From contig NZ_JQKD01000006.1 of NCBI RefSeq assembly GCF_000745855.1, positions 1 to 64,000 on the forward strand: 64,000 bases of DNA, in the 5' to 3' direction. Below are positions 8,499 through 17,474 of this stretch, piece after piece (within the stretch, counting starts at the first letter, position 1; the number at the start of each line of letters is the position of its first letter). Below the pieces are notes generated by a model. The model searched no databases, was not told where the DNA came from, and saw only the letters and a program-made list of their open reading frames with translations. Source of the DNA: Xenophilus azovorans DSM 13620 (GTDB lineage: Bacteria > Pseudomonadota > Gammaproteobacteria > Burkholderiales > Burkholderiaceae_C). Position numbers and translations under genes: made by a program.

Positions 8499-11400
8499 AT
8501 GAATAAAAGCTACCGCTCCATTTGGAACGATTCCCTCGGCGCGTGGGTCGCCGCGTCCGAGATCGCCAAGGCGCACGGCAAGCCGGCCCGCGCACGCGTC
8601 CGCGCCGTGGGGGCGCCGATCCTGAGCGGCGTGGCCGGCGGCGTGCTGCTGGCGCTGGCCGGGCTGTCTGCGCCGGCACTCGCCGATACGCCGATCACCG
8701 ACGCCGCCACGGGCGCCACCTGCGCCCGCCCCGGCAGCAGCGGCGCCTGGGTCTGCCAGGTGCCCAACGGCAGCGGCGGCTTCGCCACCGTCACCGGCCC
8801 TGCCGGCAGCGCCGCTGCGCCCAACTTCACCGCGCTAAGCACCTGGGTCGGCAGCAACCTCGGGGGTGCGGGGGCCATTGTCCTGGGCAATGCGGACACC
8901 CAGGCCACCGCGGCCAACGCCGTCGCCATCGGCGCCGGCGCCAAGGCCCAAGGCGCCTCCGGCGTTGCCTTGGGCGATGACGTCACCTCGGGGGCGCAGG
9001 GCTACAACGTCGCCATCGGCTCGCAGGGCACCAGCGCCAGCGCCACACCCACCAGCTCGCCGGACATCGGCGCCGTGGCCATCGGTCGCTCGCAGACGGC
9101 CGACGGCGATGGCGCGGTGGCCATCGGCTCTTCCAACACGGCGACGGGCGATGGCTCGGTGGCCTTGGGACGCGCCAGCACCGCAACGGGCGAGGGCTCG
9201 CTGGCGCTCGGCAATGGCGCCTATGCCACCGGTGCACGCTCGGTCGCGTTGGGCACCACGGCCCAATCGACCAACTTTGCCACGGTGGCGCTGGGCGACG
9301 GCGCGAACGCGGGCGGCAGCAGCGCCATCGCCATCGGCCGCATCACCGAAGCGACGGGCTACAACGCCATTGCCATGGGCGACTGGGCCAAGGCAAGCCA
9401 GCGGGACGCCCTTGCCATCGGTGCCAACGTGACCGCATCCGGCGTGGGTACCACCGCCATCGGCGGCAGCCAGGTGTCTGCCAATGCGGCCAAGGCAACT
9501 GCCGACCGTGCCACCGCACTGGGCTATGGCAGCACCGCCAGCGGCACCGACACCATTGCCATCGGCGACAGCACGGCGCAGGACCCCAACGCCATTGCCA
9601 TGGGCCTGGGCGCCCGCGCGGGCAGCGCCTCCTATCCGTCGGACACCAGCCAGATCGCCATCGGCCAGAGCGCCTTGGCCGACGGGCAGGGGAGCATCGC
9701 ACTGGGCATGGGTTCGCGGGCCAGCCGCAATCAGAGCGTCGCGCTGGGGCAGGGCGCCGAATCCTGGAACGAGTCCGTCGCCATCGGTGCCGGTGCCACG
9801 AGCGGCGGAACCATCGGCTCGGGGATGCACCTGGGCGGCATCGCCATCGGCTACGGCGCCGACGCCACGGCCCTGCACGCCACGGCCGTCGGCTACCAGG
9901 CCAGTGCCGCCTACGGCGTGGCCAACCGCGCCGTCGTGCTGGGCTACAGCGCTGACGTCACCGCGGCGGATGCCATTGCCGTAGGCGCCAACGCTCAGGG
10001 CACAGGCGAGAACGCCACCGCCATCGGCGGCGACGACGTTCCGGGCAACGCAGCGCAAGCCACCGGCCCGCGTTCCACGGCGCTGGGCTATGGCAGCAAG
10101 GCCTCGGCCGCGGATGCCATCGCCATCGGCGACAGCACGGCGGCCGGCGTGAACACAACGGCCGTGGGCGCGATGAACAATGCAGGCACCGGCCAGCAAA
10201 GCACGGCCGTGGGCTACAACAACCGGATTACAGGGGCTTTCGGCAACTCAACCGCGGTGGGCAGTGGAAACACCGTGGGCGGCCAGAACACCTCAGTGTT
10301 TGGTTTGGGCAACACCACCAGCGGCACGGGCGCTACGGGGGCGGTGGCTCTGGGCAACCAGAACACCATCGAGGCGCCCACCACGATCGCCGTGGGCGCC
10401 GTCAACAGCATCGGCAGCAACGCTCAGTACGCCATTGCATTGGGCCGATCGAATACGGTGACTGCCACCGTGCCAGGCACGGGCGGCGTGGCCCCGGTCG
10501 CAGTGGGTTCGCAGAACACCTTGAGCAACGATGGTGCACTTGCCGTGGGCGTGGGCAACACCGTCGCCGGCAAATACGCCGTGGCATTGGGCCGGGCCAA
10601 CACAGCATCCGGCGAACAGGCGCTTGCCTTGGGTAACAGAGCAAATGCCTCCCAAACCGATGCCATCGCCATTGGCACGAATGCCAAAGCTGCGGGCGTC
10701 AGCAGCATCAGCATCGGCACGGGCAACGTGGTGACGGGAGCGCGCTCGGGTGCCATCGGCGACCCCACCGTGATCGACGCCGCCGACAGCTACAGCGTGG
10801 GCAACAACAATACCCTGGCCGCCGCCGCCACCAACACCTTCGTCCTGGGCAACAACGTCAACATCGACGTGGCGAACGCCACCGCACTGGGCAACGGCAC
10901 TGACGTGACCGCGGCCGGCGGCGTGGCGCTGGGCGCGGGCAGCGTGGCGAACACCACGGCTGGCGTTGCCGGCTTTGTGCCAGCCGGCGCGGATGCTGCG
11001 CAGCAGGCATCAATCGCGGCCACCACCGGCACGCTGGGCGCGGTGAGCGTAGGCGACGCAGCCAATGGCCAATACCGCCAGATCACCGGCGTGGCGGCGG
11101 GCGCAGTGGACACCGATGCCGTGAACGTGGCCCAACTCAAGGCTGTCTCCAGCGCAGCGGCGGCGGGCGCGGTGCACTACTACAGCGTCAACGACAACGG
11201 CACGCCAGGCGGCAACTACGACAACGACGGCGCCACAGGTCCCAACAGCCTGGCTGCAGGCGTTAGCGCCAAGGCGGCGGGCATCGGCAGCATTGCCATG
11301 GGCTACGAGGCCAATGCATACGCCGGCGGCGTGTCCATCGGCTATGGCGCGGGCAAGAACTCCACCCCCACGGCTACGAATCAACAGGCCAACGTCTGGA

Positions 11401-14400
11401 TCGGCGACAACGCCGGGGCGAACAGCAGCGGGTCCAACAATCTCGCCATAGGCACCGCCAACTCGGGCACCGTGGTCCTCGGAAACTCCAACACCGCTGT
11501 CGGCCAGACCGCCGGTACCCGTGTCACTGGCGACTCGAATACAGCATTGGGCGGAAGCGCGGGCGGCAATGTCTATGGCTTCTCGAATACTGCACTCGGT
11601 AGCATGGCCGGCCAGTTCGTGGGCTCGGCCGCGATCAACAGTTCTCGCAACACGGCCGTGGGCCTGCAGTCCGGCGCCTATGTGAACGGCGACTCGAACG
11701 TGGCCATGGGCGATACGTCGGGATGGGGCACCAAGGGCAGCCGGAACGTGGCCATCGGCCGCTGGGCAGGCAACGGCGCGGTCTACGAAGGCGGTTTCCC
11801 CGACGAAACCAAGGGCACGGTGACCAACCGCACTATCGCGATCGGCGACTCGGCCTGGACGTACGCAAGCCAAGCCGTGGCGATCGGCTACGGCGCCAAA
11901 TCGAAGGCGGTCAACGCCATCGCCATCGGCACGGGCGCGCAGGCCACGGGTGTCGGCAGCATCAGCATCGGCACGGGCAACGTGGTGACGGGCGCGCGTT
12001 CGGGTGCCATCGGCGATCCCAGCTTCATCGACGGCGACGACAGCTATGCGATCGGCAACAACAACAAGATTGCGGCAGGCACGAACGAAGCCTTCATCCT
12101 GGGCAACAACGTTCAGCTTGGGGCGGGCGTGAATCGTGCCGTCGCGTTGGGCGCCAGTGCCAGTGTCACAGTGGCCGATGGTGTCGCGCTCGGTGCGGGC
12201 AGCGTCGCGAATACGGCGGCGGGCATTGCGGGTTACGTGCCCGGCGGCGCGGGCGGCGCGCAGACCGATGCCATCAATGCCACGCAGAGCACACTGGCTG
12301 CAGTGAGCGTGGGCTCGGCGGGCAATACACGCCAGATCACCAACGTGGCGGCCGGCAGCGTGGACACCGATGCCGTGAACGTGGCGCAGCTCAGGGCCGT
12401 CTCCAGTGCGGCGGCGGCGGGCGCAGTGCATTACTACAGCATCAAGTCCGCCGTTACGGGCGCAGGCAGCAACTACGACAACGACGGCGCGACGGGCGCG
12501 AACGCACTGGCCGCTGGCGTGAATACCTCGGCCAGCGGTGACCGCAGTACGGCTGCCGGATACGAAAACAACGTGTCGAGCAAGGACAGCACGGCCGTCG
12601 GCAGTGGCAACACGATCAGCGGCAACTACCTTGGCCTCGCGGCCCTGACGACCAGCAACACGGCAGTTGGCGTGGACAACACGATCGACAAGAGCAGCCG
12701 CGTTGCGGTCTTCGGAGGCGGCAACGAGGTGTCATCGTCCCTGTCGGCCATGACGATCGGCTCGGGCAACACTGTTGGCAGCAGCATCGGCGTGGGTGTC
12801 TATGGCATCGATAACGAGATTAGCGACGCGTTCGGCATCAGCATCACTGGCGGTCAGAACGTAGTGCAGAACTCAAATAACACTTTCATCGTGGGTGGCG
12901 GCAACGCGGTGACCGGCAGTGCGGGCACGGTGGGCGTCTTCGGTGCAGAAAACACCCTTAATAACGCCACCATCGTTTCTGCGATCGGCGACAGGAACGA
13001 GATCACCGATGTAAGCGAGAGCGGGGTGCATGGCTCGGGCAACAGCCTGAGCGGCGGAATCACCGGTGTGCGCGTGCTCGGCAACAACAACACCGTGACC
13101 GCCAATAGCGCCATGGTGCTGGGCAACGGCGCCACCGTCAGCGCGGCCGATGGCGTAGCCCTTGGCAACGGTACCATCGTGAGTCATGCCAGCAACGTGG
13201 CGTTGGGCGCGGGCAGCACGGACAAGGCGGCGGTGCAGGTCAACGACGCCACCATTCCCGGAGTGATCGCCACGCTGAATCCGGACGGCACGGTCACCTA
13301 CTCGGCCGGCCCGACCATCACCTACGGCGGCTTCGCCGGCACCGCCACGGGCGTGGTCAGCGTGGGCGCAGCGGGCGCGGAGCGCCAGATCGTCAACGTG
13401 GCGCCGGGCGCGATCACGGCCACCAGCACCGACGCCGTCAACGGCAGCCAGCTGTATTCGGTGGCCAGCCAGGTCAACGCCATCGGCGGCAGCATCACCA
13501 CCATCGTCAACAACGCCAGCTCGCACTACTACAGCGTCAACGACGGCGGCACCCAGCAGGCCAACTACGACAACAGCGGCGCCAGCGGCGCCAACAGCAT
13601 CGCCTCCGGCCCGGGCGCGACGGCCAGCGCCGCCAACGCAGTGGCCATGGGCGCCAACGCCAGCGCTACCACCGCCAACAGCGTCGCACTGGGCGCGGGC
13701 AGCACCACCACCGCTGCCACACCGACCTCCGGCACCACCATCCGCGGGCAGGACTACACCTTCGCGGGCGCCAACCCCGCCGGCGTGGTCAGCGTCGGCT
13801 CGGCCGGCCAGGAACGCCAGATCCAGAACGTGGCGGCCGGCCAGCTCAGCGCCACCAGCACGGACGCGGTCAACGGCAGCCAGCTGTATGCCACCAACCA
13901 GGCGCTTGAGACGCTGAGCGTGACGGCCAACGCGGGCATCAACGTGACCACGGCGGCCACGGGCACGGGGGTGGCGGTGGGCACCAGCGTGGCCAACGTG
14001 GGGCCGGGCGGCGTGGCCACCTACACGGCGGGCAACAACATGGTGCTCACGCAGAACGGGGCGAACGTGGCCTTCGCGGTGAACGACAACCCCACCTTCA
14101 ACAGCCTGACCGTGGGCAACACCAGCATCACGAACAACGGGGTGAGCATCCAGGGCGGGCCGAGCATGACCACCAGCGGCATCAACGCCGGCGGCACCGC
14201 CATCACCAACGTGGCGCCGGGCGTCAACGGCACCGATGCGGTCAACGTCAACCAGCTCAACGCCAACACCGCCGCCACCAGCCTGCGGCTGAACCAGTTG
14301 GGCGACCAGATCAACACCATCGGGCAGAAGGCCTATGCGGGCGTGGCCTCGGCCATGGCGGTGCAGGCGCCGGCGCTGTCGATTCCCGGCAAGACGACGA

Positions 14401-14555
14401 TGCGCGTCGGCTACGGCTACTACCAGGGCCAGTCGGCCATGGGCGTGAGCTTCCGGCGCACCTCGGAGAACAACGCCTGGAGCCTGACGGGCGGCGCCTC
14501 GGCCAGCCGCGGCGGGGTGGCGGCCACGGTGGGCGCCGAGTGGGTGTTCGATTGA
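8499..14555 (+). CDS. Giant trimeric autotransporter adhesin (YadA/Hia family), locus 1
   Basis: The 2018-residue protein opens with an extended signal peptide region (NKSYRSIWNDSLGAWVAASE) and a hydrophobic core ending near ALA at about residue 62. The passenger is made of very many YadA-like head repeats of the form AxAIGxxAxA or SVALGxGA (about residues 120-850, 920-1250, 1330-1600). They are interrupted by neck motifs such as NVAAGAVDTDAVNVAQLKAV. HYYSVN segments mark the passages from neck to stalk. The C-terminus is the four-strand YadA anchor (MRVGYGYYQGQSAMGVSF). These proteins form trimeric surface fibres that mediate adhesion and biofilm formation. The ribosome site is weak. The last residue is Asp after Phe rather than a terminal aromatic. 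A block of about 500 bases is duplicated inside the passenger. The TpgA-like partner gene follows after 17 bases. Confidence 0.97.
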   Translation: MNKSYRSIWNDSLGAWVAASEIAKAHGKPARARVRAVGAPILSGVAGGVLLALAGLSAPALADTPITDAATGATCARPGSSGAWVCQVPNGSGGFATVTGPAGSAAAPNFTALSTWVGSNLGGAGAIVLGNADTQATAANAVAIGAGAKAQGASGVALGDDVTSGAQGYNVAIGSQGTSASATPTSSPDIGAVAIGRSQTADGDGAVAIGSSNTATGDGSVALGRASTATGEGSLALGNGAYATGARSVALGTTAQSTNFATVALGDGANAGGSSAIAIGRITEATGYNAIAMGDWAKASQRDALAIGANVTASGVGTTAIGGSQVSANAAKATADRATALGYGSTASGTDTIAIGDSTAQDPNAIAMGLGARAGSASYPSDTSQIAIGQSALADGQGSIALGMGSRASRNQSVALGQGAESWNESVAIGAGATSGGTIGSGMHLGGIAIGYGADATALHATAVGYQASAAYGVANRAVVLGYSADVTAADAIAVGANAQGTGENATAIGGDDVPGNAAQATGPRSTALGYGSKASAADAIAIGDSTAAGVNTTAVGAMNNAGTGQQSTAVGYNNRITGAFGNSTAVGSGNTVGGQNTSVFGLGNTTSGTGATGAVALGNQNTIEAPTTIAVGAVNSIGSNAQYAIALGRSNTVTATVPGTGGVAPVAVGSQNTLSNDGALAVGVGNTVAGKYAVALGRANTASGEQALALGNRANASQTDAIAIGTNAKAAGVSSISIGTGNVVTGARSGAIGDPTVIDAADSYSVGNNNTLAAAATNTFVLGNNVNIDVANATALGNGTDVTAAGGVALGAGSVANTTAGVAGFVPAGADAAQQASIAATTGTLGAVSVGDAANGQYRQITGVAAGAVDTDAVNVAQLKAVSSAAAAGAVHYYSVNDNGTPGGNYDNDGATGPNSLAAGVSAKAAGIGSIAMGYEANAYAGGVSIGYGAGKNSTPTATNQQANVWIGDNAGANSSGSNNLAIGTANSGTVVLGNSNTAVGQTAGTRVTGDSNTALGGSAGGNVYGFSNTALGSMAGQFVGSAAINSSRNTAVGLQSGAYVNGDSNVAMGDTSGWGTKGSRNVAIGRWAGNGAVYEGGFPDETKGTVTNRTIAIGDSAWTYASQAVAIGYGAKSKAVNAIAIGTGAQATGVGSISIGTGNVVTGARSGAIGDPSFIDGDDSYAIGNNNKIAAGTNEAFILGNNVQLGAGVNRAVALGASASVTVADGVALGAGSVANTAAGIAGYVPGGAGGAQTDAINATQSTLAAVSVGSAGNTRQITNVAAGSVDTDAVNVAQLRAVSSAAAAGAVHYYSIKSAVTGAGSNYDNDGATGANALAAGVNTSASGDRSTAAGYENNVSSKDSTAVGSGNTISGNYLGLAALTTSNTAVGVDNTIDKSSRVAVFGGGNEVSSSLSAMTIGSGNTVGSSIGVGVYGIDNEISDAFGISITGGQNVVQNSNNTFIVGGGNAVTGSAGTVGVFGAENTLNNATIVSAIGDRNEITDVSESGVHGSGNSLSGGITGVRVLGNNNTVTANSAMVLGNGATVSAADGVALGNGTIVSHASNVALGAGSTDKAAVQVNDATIPGVIATLNPDGTVTYSAGPTITYGGFAGTATGVVSVGAAGAERQIVNVAPGAITATSTDAVNGSQLYSVASQVNAIGGSITTIVNNASSHYYSVNDGGTQQANYDNSGASGANSIASGPGATASAANAVAMGANASATTANSVALGAGSTTTAATPTSGTTIRGQDYTFAGANPAGVVSVGSAGQERQIQNVAAGQLSATSTDAVNGSQLYATNQALETLSVTANAGINVTTAATGTGVAVGTSVANVGPGGVATYTAGNNMVLTQNGANVAFAVNDNPTFNSLTVGNTSITNNGVSIQGGPSMTTSGINAGGTAITNVAPGVNGTDAVNVNQLNANTAATSLRLNQLGDQINTIGQKAYAGVASAMAVQAPALSIPGKTTMRVGYGYYQGQSAMGVSFRRTSENNAWSLTGGASASRGGVAATVGAEWVFD

Positions 14556-14572
14556 TCTGGGAGGAACGACAC

Positions 14573-15442
14573 ATGAAGACGAAGATGCTGCTCTGGACGC
14601 CGGTGCTCGCCGGCCTGACCGCAATGCTGGCGGGATGCGCCGCGCCCGGCCGCGCCATCGACAAGGAGGCCGAGGCGCGCGCGATCGCCGCCCGGCCGGC
14701 GGAACCGACCGCGCAGGAATGGCCCGATCCGGCGTCCGCGAAGTGGAAGGAGGGCGCCTTCCCCAACCTGGAGAACGTGCGCAAGATGGCGCCCGGCATG
14801 GGCAAGGACCAGGTGCGCGAGCTGCTGGGCTGGCCGCATTTCAGCGAAGGGCTGTGGGGCGTGCGCGAATGGAACTACCTGTTCCACCTGCGCACGGGCA
14901 AGACGCCCAGCGACTACGTGACCTGCCAGTACATGGTGCGCTACGACGGCGCGGAACTGGCCACCGGTGCATGGTGGAAGACGGCGGACTGCGCCGCCCT
15001 GGCGAACCCGCCGGCGGTGACGCCCATCCCGGCGGCGCCGACGCTGATGCCGCCGCAGAAGGTGAGCCTGTCCGCGGACGGCCTGTTCCGCTTCGACGGC
15101 GCCGGCCCCGCGGACCTGCTGCCCGAGGGGCGCGAGCGCATCTCGCAGTTGGCCGCCGACATCCGCGCCAACTTCAAGGTACTGCACTACATCACCGTCA
15201 CCGGCCACACGGACCGGCTGGGCACGGACACCTACAACCAGGCGCTGTCGCAGGCGCGCGCCGACACCGTGCGCGACCTGCTGGTGCAGGGCGGCATCGA
15301 CCGCGCCAAGGTGCGCGCCGTCGGCATGGGCAAGCGCCAGCCGGTGGTGAGCGACTGCGCCGGCTCGCGCGCCACGCCGGAACTGGTGAAGTGCCTGCAG
15401 CCCAACCGCCGGGTCGAAGTCGAGGTGCAGGGCGGCAACTGA
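14573..15442 (+). CDS. TpgA-like outer-membrane lipoprotein with SmpA/OmlA and OmpA domains (locus 1)
   Basis: The start at 14573 is preceded by a good ribosome site (GGGAGGAA). The 289-residue product has a lipoprotein signal with lipobox LAGC (lipidated Cys22). An SmpA/OmlA (BamE-like) segment lies at about 75-120 (MAPGMGKDQVRELLGWPHF), and an OmpA-type peptidoglycan-binding domain at about 175-285 (TVTGHTDRLGTDTYNQALS). Acinetobacter TpgA has this same architecture; it forms a complex with its trimeric autotransporter AtaA and with peptidoglycan. The placement 17 bases after the autotransporter stop fits that role: stabilising the fibre and fixing it to the cell wall. The paralogue is at 60413-61273. 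Confidence 0.9.
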   Translation: MKTKMLLWTPVLAGLTAMLAGCAAPGRAIDKEAEARAIAARPAEPTAQEWPDPASAKWKEGAFPNLENVRKMAPGMGKDQVRELLGWPHFSEGLWGVREWNYLFHLRTGKTPSDYVTCQYMVRYDGAELATGAWWKTADCAALANPPAVTPIPAAPTLMPPQKVSLSADGLFRFDGAGPADLLPEGRERISQLAADIRANFKVLHYITVTGHTDRLGTDTYNQALSQARADTVRDLLVQGGIDRAKVRAVGMGKRQPVVSDCAGSRATPELVKCLQPNRRVEVEVQGGN

Positions 15443-15528
15443 GCCGTCGCCGGACTCGGCGCGCGGATTCGACGGCTGATGTCGCGCCGTTCCTCCGCGC
15501 CGGGATCGAACGGCTGCGGACGCCGCGG

Positions 15529-15547
15529 CCGATGTCGCTGACATCGG
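15529..15547. promoter_or_regulatory. Perfect dyad upstream of the receiver-like winged-helix gene
   Basis: CCGATGTC-GCT-GACATCGG, an 8-bp-arm perfect inverted repeat, is 45 bases before the start at 15592 in the 149-bp gap after the lipoprotein gene. A partial match (CTGATGTCG) occurs about 50 bases earlier. It could be an operator, perhaps for the downstream regulator itself; this is inference. Confidence 0.4.
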
Positions 15548-15591
15548 GACGGACGAAATAGAAGAAAGATCAGGATGCTCAGGGAGAAGAC

Positions 15592-16353
15592 ATGCTCAGG
15601 GTGGCGTTGCTGACGGCACATCCGGCACTGTGGTCCGGCGTGTCGGCCATCGTCCATGAACGGCAGGGCTGGATCATCGACCTGCGCATGCTCCGGCGCG
15701 CCTCGCCGAAGACCTGGTCCAAGGTGAAGTGCGATGCGGTGGTGCTCGATGCCCGCATGGGCGAGGGTGAGGCGGTGTGGCATCCACTGCGCGCGCGCTG
15801 GAATGTTCCGACCATCGCGCTGATCGAGCATGGGCAGGCGTCGCTGCTGCCCACCTTCCTCGGCCAATCGCCGCGCCACGAGCTGGCGATGCTGTCGGGC
15901 GGCCTGCCCGCGGTGCTGCAGAACGTGCGCAGCTTCCTCGCGCGCCAGGAGGTCTCGGCGAAGTGGGTTCCGCGGTGGGGCAGCTACCGCTTCGACCCGG
16001 AAGCGAACAGCGTGGACGTCGCCGAGCTGGGCACGCTGCGGCTGTCGCCGCACAAGTTCCGCTTCGTACTGAGCCTGTTCCTGCACCGCGACGTGGAGAT
16101 CGCCTGGGCCGACCTGCATCGCCTGGCATGGGGCGGCGAAGGCAGGATGCGCGCCGCCGCGGTCGCCGCGCACGCGGCCTGGGCGCTGGAGGTGCTCGAG
16201 CTCGACGGCCGGCACGGCTACGTGCTGCAGGCCACGGGCACCCACTACCAGCTCCGCGCGGTGGCCGCGGCGGCGCGGCCTGCGCCCGAGCCGCCCGGCG
16301 AACGCGACACCGGCCGGCGCGACTTCGCCGACAGCACGCCCGGCGGCCTGTAG
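15592..16353 (+). CDS. Receiver-like winged-helix regulator (locus 1)
   Basis: The ribosome site AGGGAGAAG precedes the start. The 253-residue protein has an N-terminal Rossmann-like segment that reads like a degenerate receiver (LRVALLTAHPAL, then AVVLDARMG): the Asp after VVL is kept, but the usual acidic pair and the conserved Lys are not seen. Residues about 130-225 resemble an OmpR-type winged helix (LRLSPHKFRFVLSLFL, then HAAWALEVLEL and HGYVLQATGTHYQL). It is the third gene of the rightward adhesin set. Locus 2 has a shorter counterpart (59854-60339) that keeps only the receiver-like half. Function is unknown; I suggest an accessory regulator not controlled by phosphorylation. Confidence 0.7.
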   Translation: MLRVALLTAHPALWSGVSAIVHERQGWIIDLRMLRRASPKTWSKVKCDAVVLDARMGEGEAVWHPLRARWNVPTIALIEHGQASLLPTFLGQSPRHELAMLSGGLPAVLQNVRSFLARQEVSAKWVPRWGSYRFDPEANSVDVAELGTLRLSPHKFRFVLSLFLHRDVEIAWADLHRLAWGGEGRMRAAAVAAHAAWALEVLELDGRHGYVLQATGTHYQLRAVAAAARPAPEPPGERDTGRRDFADSTPGGL

Positions 16354-16454
16354 GCGGCGCCGCGTCCACAGGGAGGAAAGCCCCGGCTGTGGCCCGTCGC
16401 CCCGGCTGTTACGATTTTGCGCAGCGCGCGCCACACGGGTGCGCTGGAGACAAG

Positions 16455-17474
16455 ATGCATTCCCCCCTTCCCCCCGCGGCGGCGCTGGCGCTGTACCGCA
16501 CCATGGTGCGTATCCGCGCCTTCGAAAACGCGGCCGAGGTGGCCAGCCAGGGCGGTGTCAGCGCCTACGGGCAGCAGGCCGCCGGCGCCGCCAAGGTGCG
16601 CGGCCCGCTGCACCTGTCGACCGGGCAGGAAGCCGTGCCCGCCGGCGTGTGCGCGCACCTGGCGGCGGCCGACTACCTCACCTCCACCCACCGCGGCCAC
16701 GGCCACACGCTGGCCAAGGGCGCCGACATGGGCCGCATGATGGCCGAGCTGTTCGGCAAGGCCACCGGCTTCAACGGCGGCAAGGGCGGCTCGATGCACA
16801 TCGCCGACTTCTCGGTGGGCATGCTGGGCGCCAACGGCGTGGTGGCGGCGGGGCTGCCGATCGCGGTGGGCGCGGCGCATGCGCAGAAACTCCAGCAGCG
16901 CGAAGCGATCACGGCCTGCTTCTTCGGCGACGGCGCGATCAACCGCGGGCCTTTCCTCGAATCGCTGAACTGGGCGAAGGTGTACGGCCTGCCGGTGCTG
17001 TTCGTGTGCGAGGACAACCGCTGGAGCGCCACCACCGCCAGCGGCCCGATGACGGCCGGCGAAGGCGCCTCGGCGCGCGCGGTGGCGCTGGGCATCCCGG
17101 CCACGCCGGTGGACGGCAACGACGTGTTCGCGGTGCACGAGGCCGCGGCGCGGCTGGTGGCCGAGGTGCGCGACGGCCAGGGGCCGCGCCTGCTGCACGC
17201 GGTGACGTACCGCGTGAAGGGCCACGTCTCGGTGGACCCGGCCGCGTACCGCGACCCGGCCGAGCTGGCCGCCGCACTGGAGACGGACCCGATCGCCCGC
17301 GCCCGCGAGCGCCTGCTGGCCGGCGGCATCGACGCCGCGGCGCTGGACGCCGTCGAGAACGAGGCGCAGGACGAGGTGCAGGCCGCGCTGGCCTCGGCCG
17401 ACGCCGCGCCCTGGCCCGCCCCCGAGGCCGCCTACACCGACGTGCAGACCACGGGAGCCGGCCAATGGCGATGA
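16455..17474 (+). CDS. Thiamine-pyrophosphate dehydrogenase E1 component, alpha subunit (acetoin/pyruvate type)
   Basis: The start at 16455 has GGAGA about 6 bases upstream. The 339-residue protein has the E1 alpha layout: substrate channel run HLSTGQEAVPAGVCAHL, THRGHGHTLAKGAD, and the TPP motif GDGAINRGPFLESLN ending about 30 residues later in CEDNRW. The length and sequence fit acetoin dehydrogenase or branched-chain/pyruvate E1 alpha subunits that decarboxylate a 2-oxo acid or cleave acetoin. The beta subunit gene overlaps by 10 bases, so the two are made together. No E2 acyltransferase or E3 lipoamide dehydrogenase follows, so the complex must borrow these from elsewhere or use another acceptor. 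The substrate is uncertain. Confidence 0.9.
   Translation: MHSPLPPAAALALYRTMVRIRAFENAAEVASQGGVSAYGQQAAGAAKVRGPLHLSTGQEAVPAGVCAHLAAADYLTSTHRGHGHTLAKGADMGRMMAELFGKATGFNGGKGGSMHIADFSVGMLGANGVVAAGLPIAVGAAHAQKLQQREAITACFFGDGAINRGPFLESLNWAKVYGLPVLFVCEDNRWSATTASGPMTAGEGASARAVALGIPATPVDGNDVFAVHEAAARLVAEVRDGQGPRLLHAVTYRVKGHVSVDPAAYRDPAELAAALETDPIARARERLLAGGIDAAALDAVENEAQDEVQAALASADAAPWPAPEAAYTDVQTTGAGQWR

Noticed and set aside
8835-10199. Long minus-strand frame inside the autotransporter gene
   Set aside because: It mirrors the head repeats in a shadow frame (Gly/Arg/Ala/Asp-rich), with no start signal or known motif.
9000-13200. Many short repeats resembling a tandem or CRISPR-like array
   Set aside because: They are degenerate coding repeats of the YadA head, without constant repeat length or unique spacers, and translate in frame throughout.
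12873-14624. 583-residue minus-strand frame opposite the autotransporter C-terminus
   Set aside because: Same reason: composition is a reflection of the coding repeats on the other strand.
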